DNA of 64,000 bases, taken from the NCBI GenBank assembly GCA_035297385.1, contig DATGZD010000049.1, forward strand, positions 13,966 to 77,965. Reading direction: 5' to 3'. The DNA comes from UBA11855 sp035297385. Its GTDB lineage: Archaea > Thermoproteota > Bathyarchaeia > Bathyarchaeales > Bathycorpusculaceae. Positions 52,362 through 61,508 of this stretch are shown here, in pieces. Made by a program: the position numbers and the translations under genes. The notes under the pieces were generated by a model. The model ran no database searches. It was not told the origin of the DNA and saw nothing but the letters and a program-made list of their open reading frames with translations. Position 1 is the stretch's first letter. Each line of letters opens with the position of its first letter.

Positions 52362-52736
52362 TTAATTTTCAACATGCTCATCCATCATTGTTTCGACGAT
52401 ATCTGAAGCAATCTGAACAAGGGTGTTAGCTTGTTGCATTATTGCTTCACCGTTTATTTCCTCTAGCTGTGATAACTGTTGCACAGCACCCTCAATGCCA
52501 GTCAAGAAACGCAGGACAGAATCATTTGACACTTGAGTTTTTGCTACTTCATCTCTTAACAAGATTTCAATAAAGGCAGGTTCACCTAAACTATAATAGA
52601 TTGCACTTTTAGCTTTTCTAATTGCTTCCAAAAGTAGGCTTGGTGCCATGTAAGGAATTTTTCGTGCCGCTTCTAATTCTGCTTTTGCTTCGCGAAGATA
52701 CCGTAATGCCCATCCTTTTCTGTAAATGTCCATCAT
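52362..52736 (-). CDS. Hypothetical helical protein, HEPN-like look
   Basis: A 124-residue, all-alpha protein I do not recognise by name. The pattern YLREAKAELEAARKIP then LLEAIRKAKSAIYYSLGEP recalls HEPN-type helical bundles, but the RxxxxH nuclease motif is not seen. The second half is acidic (MMDEHVEN at the end). It lies 24 nt downstream of S17e on the same strand and probably shares its transcript. Confidence 0.6.
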   Translation of the reverse strand: MMDIYRKGWALRYLREAKAELEAARKIPYMAPSLLLEAIRKAKSAIYYSLGEPAFIEILLRDEVAKTQVSNDSVLRFLTGIEGAVQQLSQLEEINGEAIMQQANTLVQIASDIVETMMDEHVEN

Positions 52737-52760
52737 TAAGGTCGCAATTCCGTGAATAAG

Positions 52761-53000
52761 CTAAGTTTCTGCTTCTTCTTCGTCGCCGAGTTCCTCTGTT
52801 GAGGTTTCTGCGCCTTCTTCAGGGGCACATGCGTTTGTTATGTATCCTGCAATTTGATTGCGGATTCGCGGTGTTGTTCCAGATGTGAGTTCAGTGACTG
52901 CTTTCTTATTGTCTTCGAAGCTTTTTGAGAATTTATCTGGATAGCGCTCTATTAGTTCTTTACCTAGTCGTTTGATTTGTTCAGTTTTGACTTTTCCCAA
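52761..53000 (-). CDS. rps17e: Ribosomal protein S17e
   Basis: Small-subunit protein of 79 residues. The conserved KTEQIKRLGKELIERYPDKF, FEDNKKAV and RNQIAGYIT stretches are present, followed by an acidic Glu-rich C-terminal tail (ETSTEELGDEEEAET) longer than usual. The start is TTG at 53000, preceded by GGAG. Confidence 0.95.
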   Translation of the reverse strand: MGKVKTEQIKRLGKELIERYPDKFSKSFEDNKKAVTELTSGTTPRIRNQIAGYITNACAPEEGAETSTEELGDEEEAET

Positions 53001-53208
53001 ACTATATTCTCCTTATTCTTTGCTGATATCATTCTCCTTTGGCATGAAGGCACAAGGGCATCTCCCAAATAGGTTTTGTATTAATTTAAGCTTATGCATT
53101 CCACGTACTTACATAGGGATTAATAGAATGAATTCTGCTCTGAATTTTGGATTTGTTAAGCATATATACACGAAAGTCAGAGAAATAGAAAGCACGGAGA
53201 ACTAAAAC

Positions 53209-53433
53209 ATGCCAGTTCCTAGAGTCGAGGATGGTAAATGGTCGAAAGAACGTGAAAGAACAAAATCAGGCAGATGGCGAAAAAAACGTTCAGATGCAAA
53301 CAAATCAAGGAAAAAACCCAGCGGATTAAAACGCGCTTTGGTTGCTCTCGCAGCGATAATTGTTATACTTGTGGTAGTTGTGGTCTTGCTCTTTCCACAA
53401 TGGCTCGGATTACCTCATATTCTCCCATTCTAA
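53209..53433 (+). CDS. Small basic single-pass membrane protein
   Basis: A 74-residue protein. Residues 1-42 are very basic (KERERTKSGRWRKKRSDANK), 43-63 form one membrane helix (LVALAAIIVILVVVVVLLFP) and the end is a short hydrophobic PQWLGLPHILPF tail. By the positive-inside rule the basic part is cytoplasmic, with a potential role in binding nucleic acid or ribosomes at the membrane. I recognise no family. It converges on tatD with a 14-nt gap. Confidence 0.65.
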   Translation: MPVPRVEDGKWSKERERTKSGRWRKKRSDANKSRKKPSGLKRALVALAAIIVILVVVVVLLFPQWLGLPHILPF

Positions 53434-53447
53434 GAAAACCCAATATG

Positions 53448-54227
53448 CTATGCGAGCTTTACGTTAAAGAATGCCTCAAAATTCGTGATAATCTGCTCTG
53501 CAACGGCGTTGACTTGCATGTTCTTGATTTCCGCAATTGATTCAACAACTTTTTGTATAAAAGATGGTGTGGTTAATTGTCCATTGAATGGTGGTTTAAA
53601 GTATTTTACGGGTCCATCTGTCTCAGTCAGCAGGTTTGTAATCGGCACTTGCGATATAACGTCACGAATGCCGTTGGAATACGTCACTGTTGGTCCTTCA
53701 GTTATGAAGTATCCACGCGATACTGCTTGAGCTAGAGCCGTTATTGGATAACTGAACCAATGTAACAGAACTCGTTTAAGATTATATGAAGGAAGCATAT
53801 CAACGATTTGTTGAGTTGTTCCTCTCGAATGAATTATTACGGGTAAACCCAGACTCTCAGCTAGCCTCAGCATTTTATCAAAAACCAAGAGCTGTTTATC
53901 CCATACCTTCTCATACTTAATGTCTAAACCGATTTCACCAATACCGATTACTGATTTTTTCTGGTTTTGTTCATTTATTAGCTGTAGGGTATCGTCTAAT
54001 TCATTTTGTTTCAATATATTTACATTCCAAGGATGTATACCCAGAGCGGCATAAACTAAATCAGGGTATTTCTCTTTTAGTTGTAAGGTTTGTAAGCTAG
54101 TTTGAAAATCCACCGAGTTACACACTAAAGCTGCAACGTTGGAATTTTTGGCATCCATTATTACATCATTGATATGATCAGCGTACTCTTGATCTGAGAG
54201 GTGAATGTGTGCATCAATAAGCTTCAA
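53448..54227 (-). CDS. tatD: TatD family metal-dependent hydrolase
   Basis: A 259-residue TIM-barrel hydrolase of the TatD DNase family. Metal ligands are visible: IDAHIHLSD (H7, H9), GEIGLDIKYE, VIIHSRGT, VLLHWFSY and LTETDGP. TatD proteins act as 3'-5' exonucleases in DNA repair and degradation. Start ATG at 54227; GGTGA precedes it and a TATA-like CGTATATTC lies near 54256-54264. Confidence 0.93.
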   Translation of the reverse strand: MKLIDAHIHLSDQEYADHINDVIMDAKNSNVAALVCNSVDFQTSLQTLQLKEKYPDLVYAALGIHPWNVNILKQNELDDTLQLINEQNQKKSVIGIGEIGLDIKYEKVWDKQLLVFDKMLRLAESLGLPVIIHSRGTTQQIVDMLPSYNLKRVLLHWFSYPITALAQAVSRGYFITEGPTVTYSNGIRDVISQVPITNLLTETDGPVKYFKPPFNGQLTTPSFIQKVVESIAEIKNMQVNAVAEQIITNFEAFFNVKLA

Positions 54228-54338
54228 TATAGTTCACCTAAAGTTTGGTATTAGAATATACGTTATTTTAGTTTTCTTTTTTTGGTTAACAGCCCTAAAG
54301 GTAAACAATTAATTAAAAGAATGGACAGACAAAAAGGG

Positions 54339-54345
54339 TTAAATA
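54339..54345 (+). promoter_or_regulatory. TATA box of the histone gene
   Basis: TTAAATA preceded by the purine-rich AAAAAGGG (BRE-like). The transcript start would fall near 54367, giving a short leader with GGAGAG just before the ATG at 54384. This argues against a longer reading of the histone from 54282. Confidence 0.5.
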
Positions 54346-54383
54346 CAGCTTCAAAAAGAAAAAGAAGCTGCGGAGAGTCGTTT

Positions 54384-54605
54384 ATGACCGATTTAGATTT
54401 AGCTGTTGCTCCCATGCACAGATTATGCAAAAAAGTAAACGCAGAAAGAGTAAGTGAAGCAGCAGCAAAAGAATTAGCGAAAGTTTTAGATGAGATTGGT
54501 TGTAAGATTGCTAAAGAAGCACTTGATTTTGCGATGCATGCTGGAAGAAAAACGATTAAAGCAGAAGATATTGAAATAGCAGCTAAAAAAGTCATGGGAA
54601 AATAA
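54384..54605 (+). CDS. Archaeal histone
   Basis: A 73-residue histone-fold protein that wraps DNA as dimers and longer oligomers. DLDLAVAPMHRLCKKVNAER, SEAAAKELAKVLDEIGCKIAKE and RKTIKAEDIEIAAKKVM cover the three helices. The start is the ATG at 54384 with GGAGAG upstream; the reading frame extends upstream across the promoter. Having both a histone and Alba in one window fits a Bathyarchaeia- or Thaumarchaeota-like genome. Confidence 0.94.
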   Translation: MTDLDLAVAPMHRLCKKVNAERVSEAAAKELAKVLDEIGCKIAKEALDFAMHAGRKTIKAEDIEIAAKKVMGK

Positions 54606-54805
54606 AAGGAACTCTCAATTCCTCCTTTCTTTGTATTCAAGAAATTGTCACTACTTAAGAGAATTTTTGCTGCCGTCTTAAGAGATAGAACTACCGCTTC
54701 TTTCTCGAGCTTCCTAACAAAATTATTTTGTCTAATTGAGCTTCAACAGAATTACAAAAGCAAACTAATTTTTCCATACTTTTTAATGGAAAATGTACTA
54801 AAAGC

Positions 54806-54813
54806 GTATAAAC
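54806..54813 (+). promoter_or_regulatory. TATA-like promoter of the purF operon
   Basis: GTATAAAC about 45 nt upstream of the purF initiation codon; the transcript would begin near 54836. The rest of 54606-54857 contains a T/C-rich stretch after the histone stop (possible terminator, 54618-54632) and nothing else recognisable. Confidence 0.5.
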
Positions 54814-54857
54814 CCCTTCTATCTCTAAGTTTTCACCTCGCTTAAGAGGTATGAAGA

Positions 54858-56357
54858 ATAGGCTGCGGTATCTTCGGCATAATAAGTTTCGAGAATGAGC
54901 CAGTCTTTCCATACGTTTACTGGGGTCTCCGCTCCCAGAATCATCGGGGACACCAATCTCATGGGTTTTTGACGTATAACAATGAGAAATTTTACGTTTA
55001 CAAAAACTTAGATTTAGTTCCAAAATTAAAAACTAGTGCGATTCAAGAATGGTTTGGACGTTTGCCAGGCTCCATGGGCATCGGAAACGTTCGTTATACG
55101 ACATCAGGTAAATGCGATGAGCAATCTATCGTTCAGGGCACACAGCCTATGACGGCAGAAGCGAATGGAGTTAAACTCGCAGTTTCTTTTAATGGTAATA
55201 TTGTTAACACGCAACAACTAAAACAAGAAATCTCTGGACAGTTACAGGATTTTTCTTGCTGCTGCGATTCCGACCTTGTTTGTCATAAACTATTGCTTGA
55301 GTTAACTCATGGAAAAAACTTGGAGTCGGCGGTTAAAACTGTAATGCAAAGTTTGGATGGCTCATTCTCGGTTATTGGCATAACTGCAAACGGAGATTTC
55401 TTTGCCTTCAAAGACCCGCATGGAATAAAACCATTATGTGCAGGTCATAATTCAGATGGAACTCTGTATGCTTTTTCCTCAGAAACGGTTAGCTTAGATA
55501 TAAACGGTTTGATCCGAGACTTCGAACTAAACCCAGGTGAACTGGTGACTGTCTCAAAGGCAGGTTTTAAGCGACAGCAACTCATAGAAAACCCCCGTAA
55601 AGCTTTCTGTGCATTTGAATATGCCTACTTTGCTAGGCCTGACTCTCGCTTTGATGGAAAATATGTTTATGAGATACGCGAAGAATTTGGAAGAAATCTA
55701 GTTCATGAATTTCCAGAGATCATCAAAGATTCAGATTTAATCATGTCGGTGCCAGAAACCGGTGACGATCCCGCCATGGGGGTGCATGAGGCTTCTGGAT
55801 TACGTTGGGAACGTGCTAGTCGCAGACATAGATACGTGACTGAACGGGCTTTCATCCTGTTAAATGATGAACGTTTTTCAACCATTGATAGAAAGGTAAA
55901 CATTTTAGGTTCCAGGTTTGCTGGAAAAAGAGTCATAATAACCGAAGATAGCATTGTCCGAGGAGATACAACAAAAGTCATAATAGATAAACTACGAAAA
56001 GCGGGCGCAAAAAGAATCTATATGCTCGTCACTTTTCCCCGAATCATCGGCCCGTGCTTTTACGGAATTGACATGTCTACCTACGGACAACTAATTGGTT
56101 CAAAACATACTCCCGAAGAGATTGCCAAAATAATAGGCGCCGACGCCGTATGCTATCAATCTATCGAAGGATTAGTCCGTGCAACCAGCGAGAAATACGA
56201 TGATTTATGCATGGCCTGCATAACCGGTAAGTATCCTACGCCGCTAGCTCAAAAAATGGCGGATGAAATGAAAGCAAAATTCATGAAAGGCTATGCAGAG
56301 AAAGGCAGAATCTATGAGTCTGAGTTGACATGTCAATCTAGCGACAAAATAAATTAA
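54858..56357 (+). CDS. purF: Amidophosphoribosyltransferase, probable ATA start
   Basis: First committed step of purine synthesis: PRPP plus glutamine to phosphoribosylamine. It has about 499 residues. The catalytic-Cys segment CGIFGI, then NHRGHQSHG, SFNGNIVN and DPHGIKPL form the glutamine amidotransferase domain; IITEDSIVRGDTT is the PRPP-binding loop. In this frame a TGA at 54852-54854 is followed only by AGA, ATA, GGC and the catalytic TGC, so no ATG/GTG/TTG can start the domain. ATA at 54858 lies 7 nt after AGAGGT, ideal spacing. A TTG at 54969 would lose the catalytic Cys. Confidence 0.9.
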   Translation: MGCGIFGIISFENEPVFPYVYWGLRSQNHRGHQSHGFLTYNNEKFYVYKNLDLVPKLKTSAIQEWFGRLPGSMGIGNVRYTTSGKCDEQSIVQGTQPMTAEANGVKLAVSFNGNIVNTQQLKQEISGQLQDFSCCCDSDLVCHKLLLELTHGKNLESAVKTVMQSLDGSFSVIGITANGDFFAFKDPHGIKPLCAGHNSDGTLYAFSSETVSLDINGLIRDFELNPGELVTVSKAGFKRQQLIENPRKAFCAFEYAYFARPDSRFDGKYVYEIREEFGRNLVHEFPEIIKDSDLIMSVPETGDDPAMGVHEASGLRWERASRRHRYVTERAFILLNDERFSTIDRKVNILGSRFAGKRVIITEDSIVRGDTTKVIIDKLRKAGAKRIYMLVTFPRIIGPCFYGIDMSTYGQLIGSKHTPEEIAKIIGADAVCYQSIEGLVRATSEKYDDLCMACITGKYPTPLAQKMADEMKAKFMKGYAEKGRIYESELTCQSSDKIN

Positions 56358-56397
56358 GCTTAACCGATATTCCTGTTAAGAAAAGGTGTCATTGGGA

Positions 56398-57813
56398 ATG
56401 GAAAAAGTGGGGATACTCGTCGTCTGTTACGGAGCAAGAGAAACCGCTATGGTCGACGCCTTCTCAAGGAGCCCAAACTATAACGTAAAATTATACATCA
56501 CAGACAAACAACTCAACCCCTTTAACATAGAGAAAGCGACAAAACACGTCGTGATTCCTGATCTAAACATTGAAAGAATCTGCCACTTTGCAGAATCCAA
56601 CAGGGACGACATCGATTTTGCCATGATTGGACCAGAAAAACCAATAATCGAGGGCATAAGAGACTTACTTGAAAAACAGACAGGAATACCGACAATTTGC
56701 CCCAAGAAGGATTACGCAATCGAAGCAAGCAAAGTGGAACAACGTCAACTTTTCCAAGAGATCGTTCCTGAAGCAAACCCTCGCTTCAGAGTATTTAGAA
56801 AAGAAGACTACACTAACACTGAAGATCTCAGGAAAAACGTCTATGAATGGCTTGATGAACTGAAGAATGAAGCTGTAGTGAAGCCTGATAGACCAACGGC
56901 AGGCAAAGGCGTCGGTGTCTGGGGTGACCATTTCAATACCAGAGAACAATTGTTTGAGCATTTCATGTCTAACTTTCAGTATGGCACGGTTATTATTGAG
57001 GAAAAAATTGATGGTGAAGAATCCAGCTTTATGGCCTTCTGCGATGGCAAACATCTTGCACCATTACCTGATACAAGAGACCATAAGCGTGCCTTCGATG
57101 ATGATAAAGGTCCAAACACTGGCGGCATGGGCAGTTACAAGTATACAGATGATGTGTTGCCATTCATGACAAAGACAGATCGAGAAAACGAGTTATCCAT
57201 AGCAGATAAGATTTTTCAGCAGTGGAGAATGAAGATCACTGATTCATCAGGCTTAAGAGGTGTACCATTATACTTAGCTTTCATGCATACTAAGAGTGGA
57301 CCAAAAATTTTGGAGGATAACAGTCGACCAGGAGATCCCGAAATCATCAATATCCTTCCAGTCTTGAAAGAAGATTTTGTGGATGTTTGTTTTAGGATGA
57401 TTGACGGTTCTCTTTCACGTGTTGATACGAAGGAAATAGCTTCTGTCTTAACTTATAAGGTTCCTTCCGGTTACGGCGGATACATTGATGTTTTTCCAAA
57501 CAGAGTAAACACGGCTGAAGTGAACACCCCGATTGATCTCTCCGAAGCTTATTTGTTAGCCAACAAACACCATGATCGAATTCGTGTTTATCCTGCTTCC
57601 ATGGAACTCAGGAACGGTACAGTATACGCGCTGAAATCTAGAGCCGTCGGAGTATTAGGTGTTGGTGATTCAGTGGAAGAGGCACGAGAAATTTCTTTAG
57701 AAGGCATAAATGCCATTAGAGGTGGCGCATTATGGAACAGAACCGATATTGCATCAAAACAGCACATAGCTAAATGTATCCATCACATGGAACAGCTGAG
57801 GCAAAATTCGTGA
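56398..57813 (+). CDS. purD: Phosphoribosylamine--glycine ligase
   Basis: Second step of purine synthesis (GAR synthetase), about 471 residues. The ATP-grasp region includes AVVKPDRPTAGKGVGVWGD, IEEKIDGEESSFMAF, PLPDTRDHKRAFDDDKGPNTGGMG and EDNSRPGDPEI. Start ATG at 56398 (TTG and GTG codons lie upstream). It follows purF by 40 nt and overlaps the HAD gene by GTGA, forming one operon. Confidence 0.95.
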   Translation: MEKVGILVVCYGARETAMVDAFSRSPNYNVKLYITDKQLNPFNIEKATKHVVIPDLNIERICHFAESNRDDIDFAMIGPEKPIIEGIRDLLEKQTGIPTICPKKDYAIEASKVEQRQLFQEIVPEANPRFRVFRKEDYTNTEDLRKNVYEWLDELKNEAVVKPDRPTAGKGVGVWGDHFNTREQLFEHFMSNFQYGTVIIEEKIDGEESSFMAFCDGKHLAPLPDTRDHKRAFDDDKGPNTGGMGSYKYTDDVLPFMTKTDRENELSIADKIFQQWRMKITDSSGLRGVPLYLAFMHTKSGPKILEDNSRPGDPEIINILPVLKEDFVDVCFRMIDGSLSRVDTKEIASVLTYKVPSGYGGYIDVFPNRVNTAEVNTPIDLSEAYLLANKHHDRIRVYPASMELRNGTVYALKSRAVGVLGVGDSVEEAREISLEGINAIRGGALWNRTDIASKQHIAKCIHHMEQLRQNS

Positions 57814-58892
57814 GCTGTATCTTCGTATCTGATTGCGAAGGACCCATAAGCAAGAATGATAATGCCTTTGAAGCAGCGATACAATTCATTCCATTTGGCG
57901 CCGAATTCTTCAGTATCATAAGCAAATATGATGATGTACTGGCGGATATTGTTAAGAAACCAAGATACAATGCTGGCGATACGCTAAAACTAATATTACC
58001 CTTTCTAAAAGCGTACAACGTTACTGATGCTGGCCTGCGAGAATTCTCAGCTAAGACGATGGTTTTGATCCCAGGCAGCAAGAATACTTTGGAATACATA
58101 AGAAACTTAGTTCCATCATACGTGGTTAGTACAAGTTATGAGCATTACATAAAATCACTTTGTGAAACAGTAAATTTTCCTTTCGATAATACATATTGCA
58201 CACATCTTAGCCTAGACAAATATGCGATTCCAGAACAGGAAAAAACAAGGTTACGACAAATAGCTAAAGATATCTCACAAAAACCGATGATAGTAATTCC
58301 CTCTGCTGCTAAGTCTTTAGAGGATTTTTCAAAGCAGGATCGAGAAACCATCGAATGGCTTGATGATATTTTCTGGAATGAAATAAGCAAAATGGCGATT
58401 GGTGAAATCATCGATGATGTGAAACCTATTGGAGGACATGAAAAAGCTATAGCAATCATTGATGCAACTCGAAGGGCGAGTTGTTCTTTGTCGAATGTAT
58501 TGTATGTTGGTGACAGCATCACTGATGTAGAAGCATACAAGCTTGTTAGAGAGTATGATGGATTAACAGTCTCATTTAATGGTAATGAATATGCTGTCCG
58601 GAACGCTGAAGTTGCAGTGCTGTCAAACAACAACACGGTTACAGCGGTTATAGCTGAGTTGTTCTGTAAACTTAAGAAAGAGGCTACGCTGCAAGCCTTA
58701 GAAAATTGGAGTCAAAGAACGCTTTGCCAAACTCCTGTACAGAGAGAAATTCTTGAAAGGTTCTTCATCCTATTTCCAAACAGGTTGCCCAAGGTTCAAA
58801 TAGTAACAACAGAGAATATGGACGCATTATGTTATGAAAGCAGTAAGTTTAGGAGGAGAGTAAGGGGCGAAGCTGTTGGGAGACTCGGATAA
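57810..58892 (+). CDS. HAD-fold protein of the EhaR/COG4030 type
   Basis: A 360-residue HAD-superfamily protein. SCIFVSDCEGPISKND opens with the HAD nucleophile region, NVLYVGDSITDVEAY is the Mg-binding motif IV, and VSTSYEHYIKSL and FPFDNTYCTHL cover the core. The C terminus carries a helical extension. It resembles EhaR, an uncharacterised protein encoded in methanogen energy-converting hydrogenase loci. Start GTG at 57810 overlaps the purD stop. The predicted activity is phosphatase-like; the substrate is unknown. Confidence 0.78.
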   Translation: MSCIFVSDCEGPISKNDNAFEAAIQFIPFGAEFFSIISKYDDVLADIVKKPRYNAGDTLKLILPFLKAYNVTDAGLREFSAKTMVLIPGSKNTLEYIRNLVPSYVVSTSYEHYIKSLCETVNFPFDNTYCTHLSLDKYAIPEQEKTRLRQIAKDISQKPMIVIPSAAKSLEDFSKQDRETIEWLDDIFWNEISKMAIGEIIDDVKPIGGHEKAIAIIDATRRASCSLSNVLYVGDSITDVEAYKLVREYDGLTVSFNGNEYAVRNAEVAVLSNNNTVTAVIAELFCKLKKEATLQALENWSQRTLCQTPVQREILERFFILFPNRLPKVQIVTTENMDALCYESSKFRRRVRGEAVGRLG

Positions 58893-59799
58893 GATTGTTA
58901 AAGCAATAGTTGAGGACACATATGCTGAAGCTTTTCAGGGTATTTTTTGCAGGATAATCGTAACCGCTGATAAGAAGACTCTACGGAAGGCAGCTGAAGA
59001 CGCGACTGCTACACCCTCGGTAGTTATTGGTAGAGTTGAAGGTGGTATTGAAAAATGGATAGATCGAAAAGAAACACCCGACAATCGTGAAGGCGCCTTA
59101 CTTCAATTTTGGGGTCAAATCTACACAAAAAAATCTTTTGCGGAATCAGTAAAGAAATTTGAAACGGAGCTTTCTTATCGGATCCGTCAAGATATACTCG
59201 TCAAACCTTTCACGGCAATCTACGATGCTCTACCTAATGCTGAAGGAAAACTAGATATGATGACGCAAGTTGGACATTGCGGCGATGGTTACGAATGGGT
59301 TGAGAAACGACATGAGAGAGAAGTTATTGTTGTGCCCCTAATGGTGCCAGATTTTGTCATAGAACGTTACATAGGTTTTTCTCATGGTATTATGGGCGCA
59401 AATTTTTGGATTATGTGCCTGACCAAGTCGGCAATGCGAAGAGCTAGTGAAAAAGCGTTAGAAGCTATCCACAAAATTGAAGGGGTAATCACTCCATTTG
59501 ATGTTTGTTCAGCCGGCTCCAAGCCTGAAACACATTTTCCACAGATAGGTCCGACGACAAATCATTTGTATTGTCCCTCTCTTAAGCAGAAATTAGGAGA
59601 AAATTCAAGAGTTCCAAAAGATGTTCAGTACATTCCCGAAATAGTTCTAAATGGCGTATCACTTGATGTGGTTAGAAAGGCAATGCGGGTTGGTATCGAA
59701 GCTGCCACCAGCGTAGAAGGCGTGGCACGAATTTCTGCTGGTAATTATGGTGGAAAACTCGGGGATTGCAGGATTAACCTATGCGAGTTGGTGTCATGA
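58876..59799 (+). CDS. ftr: Formylmethanofuran:H4MPT formyltransferase-like protein
   Basis: A 307-residue Ftr-family protein. EDTYAEAFQGIFCRIIVTA, GRVEGGIEKW, ETPDNREGALLQFWG, SAGSKPE and the C-terminal GVARISAGNYGGKLG align along the whole length with methanogen Ftr. Ftr moves the formyl group between methanofuran and tetrahydromethanopterin. It is embedded between HAD and PfkB genes, overlapping both. Whether it is a true Ftr or the divergent paralogue found in eha loci cannot be decided here. Start TTG at 58876. Confidence 0.85.
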   Translation: MGDSDKIVKAIVEDTYAEAFQGIFCRIIVTADKKTLRKAAEDATATPSVVIGRVEGGIEKWIDRKETPDNREGALLQFWGQIYTKKSFAESVKKFETELSYRIRQDILVKPFTAIYDALPNAEGKLDMMTQVGHCGDGYEWVEKRHEREVIVVPLMVPDFVIERYIGFSHGIMGANFWIMCLTKSAMRRASEKALEAIHKIEGVITPFDVCSAGSKPETHFPQIGPTTNHLYCPSLKQKLGENSRVPKDVQYIPEIVLNGVSLDVVRKAMRVGIEAATSVEGVARISAGNYGGKLGDCRINLCELVS

Positions 59800-60707
59800 T
59801 AGATTTTGATGTTGTAGGATTTGGAGCACTTAACGTGGACAAACTTTTTCGAGTAAACCAAATCGCAGGCGCAGAAGAAGAAAGCTTCGTTCAAAGTCAT
59901 ACTGAAACATGCGGAGGCTCAGCTGCCAACACCATTATTGGCTTAGCAAGATTGGGCTGCAGTGTGGGCTTTATTGGTAAAATTGCAGATGATAGGGAAG
60001 GCAGGCTAATACTTGAGGATTTTGAGAAGGAAAGCGTTGACACTAAAGGAATTATTCAGAGACAAGGACATAGCGGTCAAGTCATGGGTTTCGTAGATAA
60101 TGCTGGAGACCGTGCCTTGTACATTGATTCAGGTGTTAACGATACGATTGCTCTTGACGAGATTGAGAAGCAGTATGTATCACAGGCGCATTTCGTGCAC
60201 TTAACATCTTTTGTCGGCAATAAATCATTTCATACACAAAAACAACTCTTAGATATACTATCTGAGAATGTCAAAATTAGCTTCGATCCAGGTGCATTGT
60301 ATGCTCAGAAAGACTCAGTTGAGTTGGAACCATTAATCAGAAAAAGTTATGTGCTGATGCCAAACGCGATAGAGTTAAAACTGATAACTGGCGAAGCAGA
60401 TTATTGTAAAGGCGCTGACACCCTGATCAGTATGGGAGCCAAGATCGTTGCGATAAAACTGGGTGCTGATGGATGTTATGTGACTGATGGTCGTGAACGA
60501 TTTCGAATCGAAGCTTTCAAGGTTAACCCTGTAGATACAACGGGTGCTGGCGATGCTTTCTGTGCGGGTTTTCTCTACGGTTTGCTCAAGAACAAAGGTC
60601 TTTATGATTGCGGAAGGCTAGGAAATTTGGTAGCTTCACGATCGGTAATGAAGAGGGGTGCTAGAGCAGGATTACCCTATACCAAGGATTTAGCCCTTTT
60701 TCATTAA
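59796..60707 (+). CDS. PfkB/ribokinase family carbohydrate kinase
   Basis: A 303-residue PfkB-family kinase. VGFGALNVDKLFRVNQI, TCGGSAANTIIGLARLG, FIGKIADDREGRLI and the catalytic anion-hole motif PVDTTGAGDAFCAGFLYGL are complete. Its substrate (ribose, nucleoside or another sugar) is not clear. The start ATG at 59796 overlaps the ftr stop (ATGA). It is the last gene of the purF-purD-HAD-ftr-pfkB run and converges on purQ with an 18-nt overlap. Confidence 0.9.
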   Translation: MIDFDVVGFGALNVDKLFRVNQIAGAEEESFVQSHTETCGGSAANTIIGLARLGCSVGFIGKIADDREGRLILEDFEKESVDTKGIIQRQGHSGQVMGFVDNAGDRALYIDSGVNDTIALDEIEKQYVSQAHFVHLTSFVGNKSFHTQKQLLDILSENVKISFDPGALYAQKDSVELEPLIRKSYVLMPNAIELKLITGEADYCKGADTLISMGAKIVAIKLGADGCYVTDGRERFRIEAFKVNPVDTTGAGDAFCAGFLYGLLKNKGLYDCGRLGNLVASRSVMKRGARAGLPYTKDLALFH

Positions 60708-61508
60708 ATGCTCAATTACACTTTCAAAAATTAATTTTCCGTCACCATACGGTGGTACGTGCTTTTGCGCTGTCCAATCTGGTTCTTGCCACCAACATAG
60801 AGCACGTTCAGGATGAGGCATCAAACCAAATAAAGTGCCTTCTTTGTTGCAGATACCAGCAATGTCATAGAGACTACCATTTGGGTTTATCGGATACACG
60901 CCTTTAGCATAATCGCCGTTTTCGTCGCAGTAGCGGAAGACCAGCATGTCTTGTTCGATTAGTTTTTCGAGGAGTTTTTGTTCTTTTTCTTTTGGAAATA
61001 GAAAACGTCCTTCAGAGTGAGCGACAGGTATCTTCAAGATTTTTCCTTTGGGAATTTTGTTGGTGAACACGCATTTGCCTTGATTCTCGTGCTTTAAGTA
61101 TACCCAGCGACAATTGTAGCCCTGTGGTATGTTTGCTGCTAATACGGCTTCAGGAAAAGGACTGATGCCTTCAAAACCGGGCAGTAAACCATATTCGACT
61201 AAAACTTGAAAGCCATTGCAAATACCTAATATCAGTCGATTATCATCAACGAAAGCTTTCAATTCTTTACTAAATTCTGCTCGAAGCCATTGTGCCCAGA
61301 TTACTCCAGCTCTCACGTAATCGCCGAAGCTGAAGCCGCCTGGAAAAACTAAGACTTGATAATCCAGAAGGTTTCTCCGTTTAAGCAACTCGTTTAGATG
61401 TAAGGTTTCAGCTTGTACACCCAGTTCCGTGAAAGCTCTTTGTGTTTCACTGTCGCAGTTGGTTCCTCCGACACGTAGCACACAGACTCTGATATCGTTG
61501 AGTTTCAT
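60690..61508 (-). CDS. purQ: Phosphoribosylformylglycinamidine synthase subunit PurQ
   Basis: Glutaminase subunit of FGAM synthase, 272 residues. The nucleophile is C97 in LILGICNGFQVL; H232 and E234 (MPHPER) complete the triad. FPGGFSFGDYVRAG is typical. It overlaps purL by 4 nt (ATGA), so purS-purL-purQ are translated together. Confidence 0.96.
   Translation of the reverse strand: MKLNDIRVCVLRVGGTNCDSETQRAFTELGVQAETLHLNELLKRRNLLDYQVLVFPGGFSFGDYVRAGVIWAQWLRAEFSKELKAFVDDNRLILGICNGFQVLVEYGLLPGFEGISPFPEAVLAANIPQGYNCRWVYLKHENQGKCVFTNKIPKGKILKIPVAHSEGRFLFPKEKEQKLLEKLIEQDMLVFRYCDENGDYAKGVYPINPNGSLYDIAGICNKEGTLFGLMPHPERALCWWQEPDWTAQKHVPPYGDGKLIFESVIEHLMKKG

Noticed and set aside
54282..54383. Histone with a 34-residue basic N-terminal tail
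   Set aside because: An attractive eukaryote-like tail, but the TATA box at 54339-54345 lies inside it and GGAGAG precedes the ATG at 54384.
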